64,000 bases of DNA from Riptortus pedestris (taxonomy: Eukaryota > Arthropoda > Insecta > Hemiptera > Alydidae), in the NCBI GenBank assembly GCA_019009955.1, contig CM032232.1, forward strand, positions 70,361,001-70,425,000, given 5' to 3'. The notes beneath the pieces were generated by a model. It was not told the DNA's origin, searched no databases, and saw nothing but the letters and a program-made list of their open reading frames with translations. Of this stretch, positions 55,818-64,000 are shown piece after piece. The position numbers were made by a program, and so were the translations under genes. Position 1 is the first letter of the stretch. Each line of letters opens with the position of its first letter.

Positions 55818-56565
55818 TTTTATTTGTTTGTGCCCCACAGCGATAGTGACTAGGCAGAATTAGAGTGATATATTTACTCCTTCATTTGCTTACCTTTTTT
55901 GTACTATATTTTTATATTATCGAAAATATTTCTTTAATATCTTATTGTTTCTCATATCCGTGCTTTGTCTAAAGAATATAATAAAAGTTAACCCTTTTGA
56001 ATCTTTTTAAGTTTGCTGTAGACCTATTCTATTTTGTACTATATGTTTTTGTAAATGTTTATGTATTTTAGATATCTTAGTATTTGTGGAACATATTGGC
56101 TGCTGTCAGTTAATAGTTTTGTCATATCGTAGGGTATGTGTAGGTTTTTTTTCGTTGGATGCAGTCTGTCAGTATGTGTTTTATCGTAATGTGCTTGTTG
56201 AAGTATTGGCATATAGGGTTATCAGTCCTTGTCATCAAGTGTCTATGTGTCAGGTATGTGTGACCGATCCTGAGTCTGGCAAGACCTACTTCCTCCCGTC
56301 TAGTACTCCTATGGCTCGATGACCACTCCTTAATAGTACTTTTGATACTGCGGAGGTGGTTCTTTACTTCCATCCATTCTGATTGCCATTTGTTTAGGAT
56401 TCGGTAGCGTATATGTCTCACTACGTCTTCGTATAACAAGTTGGTTTGTGTTTGGATTTTTATTTTAATATGGCTTTCCAAGTTTCAGAGAGTATGGCAC
56501 CTTCCACGCCGTTTATTCTATTTGTTCTCTTGTTAATTTCGAGAGCTACACTATTTTATATACCA
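55818..56565 (-). mobile_element. LINE family 2, longest copy
   Basis: Reverse copy with the 3' UTR (ending at TTTGTGCCCCACAGCGATAG) and the C-terminal ORF2 region. It extends further 5' than the other three copies, to the codons for NSVALEINKRTN near 56560. It sits inside a HINE-like element. Confidence 0.75.
56122..56560 (-). pseudogene. LINE family 2, ORF2 C-terminus
   Basis: The minus frame (56481-56122) includes NKWQSEWMEVKNHLRSIKST, REEVGLARLRIGHTYLTHRH and TIKHILTDC. It parallels the end of the LINE at 47841 (RDEVVLGRLRIGHTRLTHGY), so it is the region after RNase H. An in-frame stop near 56470 interrupts the upstream continuation (NGVEGAILSETWKAIL). The finger reads CQYF instead of C-x2-C, as in the copy at 4345, so that change was already in the parent or is a family trait. 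Confidence 0.75.
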
Positions 56566-57197
56566 TTTCTGATTCTTGAATATTAACACAGATATTTGCA
56601 TTTTTTTAATTATCGACCTTCTGTAAACCTCTTCTTTTAGTCATCGCACATTAGTAATAAGCCAATATAACTCTAAACGTCCTATTCTAAGCTTATATTG
56701 TTATCAAATATTGCTTTCAACAGATCTTTACTAGATGAGATACATGAGAATAAGTAGTGTGATACCGTCACCAATTAAAATTTAATTTTTTGGCTGGAAA
56801 ATGTTTATTTGATCAATAACATACACGATACTTAACCGTTACATTCTAAACTCATGATCATACTCGTTTGTGGCTGAAATCTGACCAGGAATGGGGGGTG
56901 GGTGTGGAATTGGAAAATTCAAAACTTTTCCATTATTGTGAGTCGATAAATGTTATAGAACCCATAACCTTGATAAACCACTGATGCTCTACAATAGATG
57001 TTATTCATAACTCAAAAATTAAGCGAGTTATTCGTACTTAATTGACTTCGGTAAGCCCTCACTTCTACTCATCGGATATTTATTTGTAATAGAAAATATG
57101 AGCTAAGTTGTGTGATATACCAAATATATCTGTGGGAAATATACTTATTTTAGGCAACTCCTACGTGACGGAATGAGTCCGATAACTACGTGCACAA

Positions 57198-57198
<1 letters not shown>

Positions 57199-57278
<80 letters not shown>
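57199..57278 (+). repeat. (TA)n(TG)n microsatellite
   Basis: About 22 TA units followed by about 18 TG units, shortly after the HINE-like 5' end. Confidence 0.95.
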
Positions 57279-57279
<1 letters not shown>

Positions 57280-58212
57280 ATTCAGTAGTCAATAATAGTG
57301 GCGCCAGTCTGGGCCTTATTAACTTCAGAAAAAGAATAATAACTTGTTTTGAACAATTTAAGAGATATTAAACATTTGATATTCAATGTTGATAGATGGT
57401 TGTGGGTCGGTTATGAAAAAAAAAAACTTGGAATATGATCAGAGCTAAAGTTAAAACTAGGTGCTTAGAGAGAGAGAGGGAGAGAGAGGTGGGAGCGAAC
57501 TAAATTACATTGACAGTTAATTACAACGTCAATTATTTTACTATTAAAACAATTTTATTTTTTACACCCTCGGATTTATTTTCACCATTTTTTTTTTTTT
57601 TTTAATTTACTGACTTGTTGGCTTTAAGGTATCTCATTTGCATTAACTTTCTAATAACGGTTACGTTCTACGAAAATAAGCCGTTGATAGAGGGGAGCTA
57701 ATTTATATATATTGTTGGTTATATTTAAATGGCTATTTTTATGTTATTCTATTTATATGCCAGCTTATGTTAATGAGATGTGAAAGTGGGACTTGAAGAA
57801 GGTGATCCACTGTAGCTGTTCACAACAGTGTCTCCATTTTGTCAGCCGAATCTAACACAACTGAATCCATCTCATTCATATGAAGCAAAAAATCAATTAA
57901 ACTAGAATGATAATAATCGGTTACCTTTAAGTTACCTTCACTACTTTAGTATCTTTTTCATTAATATTGACGTCAGTCTTTGAAAGAACTATATCAAATA
58001 CTTTTGTGGTAGTACTTTTGTGTCTTCGAAACTACCATGAGAAATCATGTAAAATCCAGATAAATATTCCTTGCATTTGTTCATGTTCACTTTACACACA
58101 ACGTCCTGCTTGTCATTTATTTTTCGGTAAAGGCAAAACATTAAAGCGTTCAACAGATTCTTTCTCACGATATTAACCATGTATACATACACTTTTCATT
58201 ACTGGTCGTTTT
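57279..58212. other. No gene identified
   Basis: An AG-rich run lies at 57467-57490 and a T run at 57591-57603. Overlapping frames on both strands at 57967-58192 have no motif. Confidence 0.4.
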
Positions 58213-58330
58213 AGCAGATTTCCCTTAAGGGAAATCAGCTATTGAGGTCGTACTCATGACGCGAGTTTTGAAAAATTTCCTCAAATGTCCATCGATCCTA
58301 CCCAGGAGATGACGAAAATAGGGTCCGTTC

Positions 58331-58387
<57 letters not shown>

Positions 58388-58833
58388 TGTTAACGCTCTA
58401 GCGGTCGCAATTTTTGTTTGCGTTACCAAACTTCATATTTAAGCGTTTTACGTAAAAAGAGAGATCAAGTTCGTTAATGGCTGAAATCGGACCAGTGGGA
58501 GGGGGGATATTTGAAAATTCGAAATATCTCCGTTATTATGCGTCGGATCGAAAACTTGTATATAATCAATCTTATTGAAAATTAAATTTACTATATTTTT
58601 TTTTCTATACATTTATTCTGTATCTTCAATATTAACCGAGATATTTGCATTTGTATTGATGTGCGTGATCGGGACTCCGGCCAGAGCTAGTACGGGCCAT
58701 TTCGGTAACTATTCGTCCCTCGTGAATAGGTTTAGTGATTCCTTACTACTACTGCTGTTATTAGGCAGATTTCTCTAATGTAAAACTTCACGTGGGAAAT
58801 CTGCTTAGTTTACGCAGCCCCTGCGTGACGGAC
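58213..58833 (-). mobile_element. HINE-like element, full length and well preserved (621 bp)
   Basis: From AGCAGATTTCCCTTAAGGGA (perfect palindrome) through the GTACTCATGACGCGAGTTTT block, TA tract (58336-58384), the GTTAACGCTCTAGCGG block, a G run, and AAATCTGCTTAGTTTACGCA to CCTGCGTGACGGAC. Flanks are CGTTTT and TTTTTTT. A block at 58655-58760 (GGGACTCCGGCCAGAGCTAG) replaces the usual interior, so this copy carries a foreign GC-rich segment. Confidence 0.85.
58336..58384 (+). repeat. (TA)n tract inside the HINE-like copy
   Basis: About 24 TA units. Confidence 0.95.
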
Positions 58834-60999
58834 TTTTTTTTTCTATTTATTTATTACTTGAACTTTAAGACTACTATTTTCATATGATAAAATGCTTAAC
58901 AGTTTAGCCTGGTTTGATGGACTAATAAAAATTTATTTTAATCTGCTTAGTCATTACTATAGAGGTTTAACAGATATTTCCTCTAAAACTAAAATTTCTA
59001 AGTAAACAACGACCAAAAATATATAATATTCAGTTAGTTCCTTAATTTTATTATTATTATTTTAAGGTGGTTTTATTTTATCTTAGATCGCATAGTAATA
59101 GGCATACTATAAGCTGGTTTAAAATCATACAGTTTGTTTAAAGAAGGTATTTCAGTAGTGGAAAAAATAGTTATTAAAAAAAATAAAAATAATGTTCTAA
59201 AAGAAAGATTTTACTGGCACGTATACAAATCTTTACAAAGATATTCATGGAATTTTCTTCTCCCTCCGCAATCATTAATGACAAATAGGACTCTATTCCT
59301 TCTGAAAACCAAACATTGGCTAATTATAATACCAGTTGAAAATATGTACTTGTAAAAGATAAAATATAAGTTTATGTAATATAATATATAATGGAAAAAG
59401 TATATATACTATTATTATATAGGAAAAGTAAGTAAATTTATACAGTATTAAAAAATGGACAATAATTATTACTCATTGGCAAAATATAAAGGCAGTTAAA
59501 GATATTAAGCCAGTAGTAAGAAGTGTAAATAGGTACAACGTAGCTCGTGTTACTAGCACACATCTTTAATTAAATATAAATAAATAAAAATGTATTTATA
59601 GATTTAGTTAAGAAATAATTGTATAGAAAATTAGTAAACTTTATACCCTGAGTATATGACAAGAGCGGTATTTAGAATATATTAGTTTATATTATTTAAG
59701 ACATAGAGTAAAACATGGACTTGTAAACAGCATTATACTACTATAAAGGGCATAATAACCTAGTTGTTGATTGCCCAAATCATATTAATCCTAATTCAAA
59801 CATACTGCTCAGAATTGTCCAAGACTATTAGTTAACAATTCCATTGAGTTTAAACTGTTAACTAAGACCTACGCCTTAATACCTGAAGTATTTACTTAGA
59901 TACATGAATGCCTAAATACAGTTGAGACCACTGTATCTGTAACATCACTATAATTGCATCTTCATGTTACTAACAAAAGATCAAGGTTAAACTGGAATAG
60001 TTTCTTTTCTTAAACCAGAAACAATTTCTAAGAAAATGGTAATGTCATTTTAAGCAATAATGATAAAACAGTTTTTAACCACACTGCGATATAGTAAGTC
60101 AATTAAAACTAATTACTCCAGTATGTTTACGTTTAATAAAGCTTCGACATATGCCTCTGAAATAATCTAACTTTTACATCGCTGGTTACTTCACATTCCA
60201 ATCTGTAGCTCAAATTCATTTAATCATGACTTATTCACTGTGAAATTTATTATCTTGATTTAGATCCAATAAATTTATTCTTTGGATTAAAGCGTGAAAA
60301 ATATATCCTTTTTTTTTCACACGACTAACCTCTTGCGAGTCTTGAAATCACCTTGGGAGCAATATACTTTCACTCCTGACTCACGTTTGCTCACAAACAG
60401 TAAACAAAGTAACGGAAACCAGTTATATCAATTCTACAGGTATTTCCTTATAGAATATACCCCTAGGATATTTATTATAATTGCTAACACTATTTATTAA
60501 CTAAACCTTTAGCTAAAGTACAAATATTTTTTTTATTATTTTGAATTCCATGATGATGGTAGGATATGGTGGGAGGAGTATGAAAGAAAGAAGCCAGTAA
60601 AGGTTATTACTACAATATTAATATATTAAGTGCTCAGCGGTTTTTGAATTCAGTTTTCACTATCAGTTCATAAACTACTCGAAAATGAATAAGAATATAT
60701 TTTCCAAGAACCCTTCTTAAATAAAACACTAGTTAAAATTAAAAGAATTAAAATATTTATTAATTCAAACCTTATGAAATGCACAATATGACTGTATACT
60801 CGTGTATTAATCAGCTTCTCTAAATTTAGTATACATTTTTTTAAGGAAAATCAGCTGTAGTAGGTTTATTGAAAATTTATGTTGTGTAGATCTAAACTTA
60901 TATTAAATGCATTTGCGTTTGAATAGAGAGAGGGTTGGGGTGCGAATTTCAAACTTTGCTTTCTTTTTACTTATGCAGAAGAAATGCAATATTATTATG
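58834..60999. other. No gene or repeat identified, about 2.2 kb
   Basis: Very AT-rich. Frames at 59134-59355 and 60294-60500 carry no motif. Confidence 0.4.
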
Positions 61000-61130
61000 A
61001 GTAGTATCGCTCTTTGCAGTTTCCAGCCTTCAATAAACTCCAACATTTTACCCATCGAAATAGAGAATATTTCGGAGAGATGAAGATCCCCAAGGTAGAA
61101 GAAATCTCTTCAGGGGCAGCCCCTGCGTTT
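61000..61130 (-). mobile_element. HINE-like element, 5' relic
   Basis: TTTCCAGCCTTCAATAAACT, CCAACATTTTACCCATC and the end GGCAGCCCCTGCGT are a diverged reverse 5' half. Confidence 0.5.
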
Positions 61131-61148
61131 CCAACATTTTTACCACTC

Positions 61149-61416
61149 AGGTAAGAAAAAACGCCTCGTTCCTTCACTATTCTATATTCGCTGCGACAGA
61201 GCGCTTTCAGAGCATACGCTCCATCATCAGTGCCCTGCTCTTCACAATGATGCGACAGGAACCAAGGATTCCCTGTGACTCCACACAGAGAGTCACACTG
61301 ATGATGGAGCGTATGCTCTGAAAGCGCTCTGTCACAACGAATAAAGAATAGTGAAGGAACGAGGCGTTTTTTCTTACCTGAGATAATTCCTTCACCATCC
61401 AGCACCATAAAAATGG
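61149..61416. mobile_element. Head-to-head inverted PLE tails with 13-bp TSD (268 bp)
   Basis: Two arms of about 87 bp (61146-61232 and 61296-61382) are reverse complements with three mismatches around a 63-bp spacer. The right arm is followed by more PLE end (ATAATTCCTTCACCATCCAG). The whole is flanked by perfect copies of ATTTTTACCACTC at 61136-61148 and 61417-61429, a 13-bp TSD, the same length as that of the PLE at 14925. Each arm includes CACTGATGATGGAGCGTATG, CTCTGAAAGCG, a hammerhead-like core with stem II GAGC-GTAT-GCTC. The single-strand form would fold into a long hairpin. No protein is encoded. Confidence 0.8.
61296..61340 (+). ncRNA. Hammerhead-like core in the right PLE arm
   Basis: CTGATGA (61298-61304), TG, GAGC-GTAT-GCTC as stem II, T, GAAA (61320-61323), then GCGCTCTGTCAC. 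GUC, the preferred cleavage triplet, follows at the right side, but stem III and stem I pairing is poor, so function is doubtful. The reverse arm has the same motif. Confidence 0.4.
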
Positions 61417-61429
61417 ATTTTTACCACTC

Positions 61430-61589
61430 TTAGCCCCCCCCCCTTCCCTCCCCACCAACATTATACGCTCTACATGGTATACAGAAGGCATGCATTTACT
61501 TACACATTAGCCTAGGAACAGTATACCAACATCCATTCATATACATATAAATATAAACTGCAATGGAATTGTTTTGTATATATTGAAAA
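61430..61589. other. C-rich run and AT-rich spacer
   Basis: Ten C at 61434-61443, otherwise unremarkable. Confidence 0.4.
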
Positions 61590-62235
61590 AGGCATTTCGT
61601 AATTCGAAAATTCAAAATAATTCAGCTATTATACGTCGGATCGAAGAATTCTATAGAGCCAATACTATTGCAAGTTGAATCTGGTATAACTGTTACATAT
61701 ATTGTGTGTCATGAATATTAACTGAGATATTAGGATTTTATAGTTTTCGGCTTACAGTAAACCGTACCTTTGGAAACCTTTAAAATACGTAATGTGACGA
61801 CGCCATCAGTTAAAATTTTTCGTTCTTTACTCCATACCATACTCGATATTTAACCGTTTCATTCAATACTAAAGATCGTATTTGTTATTGGCTGAAATCA
61901 GACCTGGAGCAGTGGGGGTTTAGAGTGGGGTAATTCGAAAATTCCAAATATCTCCGTTATTATAAATTCAATATTCATTATACGGATCTTAAAATGTTAT
62001 AGGAACGATTTAGTTGAACTATTGACGTTCTACAATTGTTGTTCTATGTAGTTTCTCGTATCTCAAGTATAAGCTGGTTATTGGTACTTTCTTGTTTTCT
62101 GCTGCCAGTAACCCCCACCTTTCTACTCATCAGTTTTTTACAATAAATAGACAATATGTGGTGAGATGAGTCAGAAGCAAGTTTTACCAGCACGTGGGAA
62201 ATCTGCTTAGTTAAGACAGTTCCTGATTGACGGAC
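61590..62235 (-). mobile_element. HINE-like element, 3'-truncated, old
   Basis: Begins with the CGAAAATTCAAAATAATTCA block, contains a second diverged body unit (61850-62110) and ends GGGAAATCTGCTTAGTTAAG, TCCTGATTGACGGAC, followed by TTTTTT. No TA tract remains. Confidence 0.7.
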
Positions 62236-62689
62236 TTTTTTATTTTTCCCTCTTGAAACCAATCTACTATCCAAGCTGAGGGAGTCCACAAGCATTGAAT
62301 TTCAAGGTCAAATAAATATATTAATTGGTTTTTAGCTTATTTGTCAGAATCCACAAGTACATTGTTATTGGTATATTCTGTATCAATATATTTATCCCTT
62401 CAGATACACTCAATCAGTATTCTTACTTGTCGTCGTGAAAAATTTCATAGTTTAATTATATGGCCGAGAGAATGTGCCTACACTATGATCACCACGATAA
62501 CCCAGGAAAGGTCAACAAGTAAGATGAGATGAGACACCGAGATTCTTAAGACTTGACCTTTTCTCTGACCTGCTCAAACTAGACGCGTTACTTTAGCGGT
62601 TTGGGAAGGGAATAACAAATTGTAAAATGGAATAACTCTCGAAGATCATCAAGAATGACTGGAGAAAAAAATACTAGAAGTTGATGTCA
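62236..62689. other. No gene identified
   Basis: Nothing recognised. Confidence 0.4.
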
Positions 62690-62778
62690 CACAAATCCGT
62701 AGCATAGTTGGTTCGTTCGTTTCTCACCATTCGCAATGGTCTTGAGAGCCAGTAGACCTGGGTTGAACTCCTAGCAGA
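62690..62778 (+). other. tRNA-like sequence (SINE head or pseudo-tRNA)
   Basis: TAGCATAGTTGG fits a polymerase III A box and GGTTGAACTCC resembles a B box about 50 bases on. The arms do not fold into a clean cloverleaf by eye, so it is not called as a tRNA gene. Confidence 0.35.
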
Positions 62779-63335
62779 TTCAAAACATTTTTCTCTAAAA
62801 AAAACATACAAAATAGTAAATAATATGTGAGATAATGTATGTGCATGTATATAATATACGAACAAAGTAATTCGAGGCTTCTCTTTTGGGGCTTATGCCA
62901 ACGAATAATAAATGGGGTGTGAGTGGACTGTATAAAAAAATACTGAAATATAATTAATTGATAAACATGATATATTTTAATGACTGGAACTAATATTGCC
63001 TGAAGGGCCAAGGTGAATAATAATAATAATAAGTATATATAAGACAACGCTGCATTTTGTTAAATGGCACTGGAAATCATGGATGGGCTTGATGCTTGTT
63101 TGTCCTTTAGTTCTGAACATATTTTTCATAAAATGAAGTACCTCATTGCTTGTCCTTCTCCGCTGTGATCTCTTGCAAACACTCAGCTACTTTCTTGAAT
63201 TTCAATCCATGGCGATCATTACCTTATTTAGGCAACGAACACTGTTTGTGGGCCTTATGCCAGTGTCGCCATTTTCTCAGACTGTTCTTCTTATTCATCT
63301 ACCACGTGGACATGGAGGAAGTCATCGGGGCTCGG
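62779..63335. other. No gene identified, GC rising towards 63300
   Basis: From about 63120 the composition is more balanced, with overlapping frames (63146-63398) but no recognised product. A CACGTG E-box palindrome lies at 63303-63308. Confidence 0.35.
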
Positions 63336-63348
63336 GTTGCTAGGCAAC
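63336..63348. promoter_or_regulatory. Perfect RFX-type X-box palindrome
   Basis: GTTGCTAGGCAAC has two complementary GTTGC/GCAAC half-sites with a 3-base spacer, the binding site of RFX transcription factors, which control ciliary genes in animals. It lies in a locally GC-richer segment. Whether it is used, and for which gene, cannot be seen in this window. Confidence 0.5.
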
Positions 63349-63494
63349 GGCTTGGCTGGGACAGCCGGGCAAGAACTTTGACTTCATTTTTTCTTTGAGC
63401 ATAAGTGCCGTAAACAATATGCATGACACAATTTTGGAATGCATGCGACTATTACCATTCTGCGGACCCCCTTGCATTTATACTACACACTAAA

Positions 63495-63497
<3 letters not shown>

Positions 63498-63534
<37 letters not shown>
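63498..63534 (+). repeat. (TA)n microsatellite
   Basis: About 18 TA units after an A run. Confidence 0.95.
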
Positions 63535-63536
<2 letters not shown>

Positions 63537-63796
63537 AAGTTAATGACTGTTTTTATTGTCTCCATTTTATTTATTTCATGCATTTTGAAGTGTTTTTCCC
63601 TTAAACCCCTGTTTAAAGATAAATAAATGTAGCGGCATTACCTGAATCGAAATCTCTATAAGGTTGAAGGCTGACATTATGGAACGGATGCCGAAACCTA
63701 AAAGACATCTGCGTTATAAAAAGAAAATCCCCTTTTCCCAAGAGAGAGAAAAAAGTACCTCTTCTTTTTTTCTGTTATTTATTTTTCTTTTTCCAG

Positions 63797-63985
63797 CAAG
63801 AGCGAGCTACAAAGTGGAGAGGCTCTTTCCAGATGGTCTTTATCTACCTCTTTGAGAGCGGCGTTCTACCCAAGTCCTTCAGGGGCAGGCTATCAAGGCA
63901 CGATACCAGCTGGGCGCTACACGTGGAGCTCTGCCAGCCAATAGACAATCCATTAAAAATGATTAATGTTTCACTGATAAGATAG
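63797..63985 (+). CDS. Candidate exon, unknown product
   Basis: A pyrimidine-rich tract ending TTTTTCTTTTTCCAG (to 63796) is a good splice acceptor. In phase 0 from 63797 a frame of 62 codons is open to TAG at 63983-63985, GC-richer than its surroundings and protein-like (WRGSFQMVFIYLFESGVLPK, then HDTSWALHVELCQPIDNP). A second frame is also open for much of it. I recognise no domain. The X-box 450 bp upstream would suit a nearby promoter but is not evidence for this exon. Confidence 0.25.
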   Translation, partial: QERATKWRGSFQMVFIYLFESGVLPKSFRGRLSRHDTSWALHVELCQPIDNPLKMINVSLIR

Positions 63986-64000
63986 CTCTTGAATTGATCT

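Larger units (their letters stand above)
55397..57172 (-). mobile_element. HINE-like element, old, body present twice, with nested LINE
   Basis: A TA tract (55397-55450), the GTTACTAGTCTAGAGGTAGT block, and the first body unit (to about 55690) are followed by a LINE family 2 insertion (55818-56565). The body continues with CTTGAATATTAACACAGATA to about 56830, and a second unit starts near ACTCATGATCATACTCGTTT with the G-rich AATGGGGGGTGGGTGT. It ends CTACGTGACGGAA at 57172. The 3' terminus is missing. Confidence 0.65.

Noticed and set aside
1..64000. CRISPR arrays, bacterial operons, rRNA genes
   Set aside because: No regularly spaced short repeats, ribosome-binding-site-led gene clusters or rRNA cores are visible. 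All repeats are dispersed eukaryotic elements.

Overview
The window looks like AT-rich intergenic or intronic DNA from an animal, most likely an arthropod. The reasons are the very low coding density, long (TA)n tracts, and a mix of rolling-circle elements, Penelope-like elements (PLEs), several non-LTR retrotransposon lineages, a tRNA-derived SINE and a Tc1/mariner relic. I see no bacterial genes, no complete host protein-coding gene, no rRNA and no CRISPR array. The species cannot be fixed from the sequence alone.

The dominant component is one dispersed family, called HINE-like here. Full-length copies are about 560-820 bp and start GTCCGTCACGCAGGGG. They carry a subterminal AGCAGATTTCCC that is the inverted repeat of the 3' end (GGGAAATCTGCT). 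They end in a perfect palindrome and almost always hold a (TA)n tract about 120-140 bp before the 3' end. Both sides are always flanked by AA (TT on the other strand). This architecture matches Helentron-associated elements of the DINE-1 type. I count about 25 whole or broken copies (for example 8108-8733, 9355-10019, 10055-10630, 24452-25271, 30909-31526, 32111-32670, 58213-58833), several nested in each other or hit by later insertions.

A second group is canonical non-autonomous Helitrons (5' TC, 3' hairpin, CTAG end, A^T target). The copies at 26138-27235 and 27236-28581 sit exactly head to tail with no base between them, and both carry three internal units of about 290 bp. A related family with different termini lies at 2562-3198 and 22728-23313.

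A third theme is PLEs. The copy at 14925-15739 has a GIY-YIG endonuclease C-terminus and a 13-bp target-site duplication (TSD). Its 3' part carries a minimal hammerhead-ribozyme motif with stem I pairing. Similar motifs occur at 55101-55142, 54305-54346, 44390-44440, 21360-21421, 610-650, 37750-37893 and in head-to-head inverted PLE tails at 61149-61416 and 53195-53755.

Other mobile DNA: an I/Jockey-type LINE with RT thumb and RNase H (47841-49556), four 3' pieces of a related LINE (4062, 4345, 44491, 55818), an R2-like endonuclease C-terminus (25639-25985), a decayed LINE at 33595-33860, five SINE copies, a 601-bp Tc1/mariner deletion derivative with TA duplication (6008-6608), and a 551-bp terminal-inverted-repeat element with 6-bp TSD and no clear superfamily (36387-36937).

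Host signal is weak. Three segments could be exons next to splice-acceptor-like sites (15990-16208 minus, 6959-7260 minus, 63797-63985 plus). A perfect RFX X-box palindrome lies at 63336-63348. These are candidates only. The rest is AT-rich sequence with nothing I can name.
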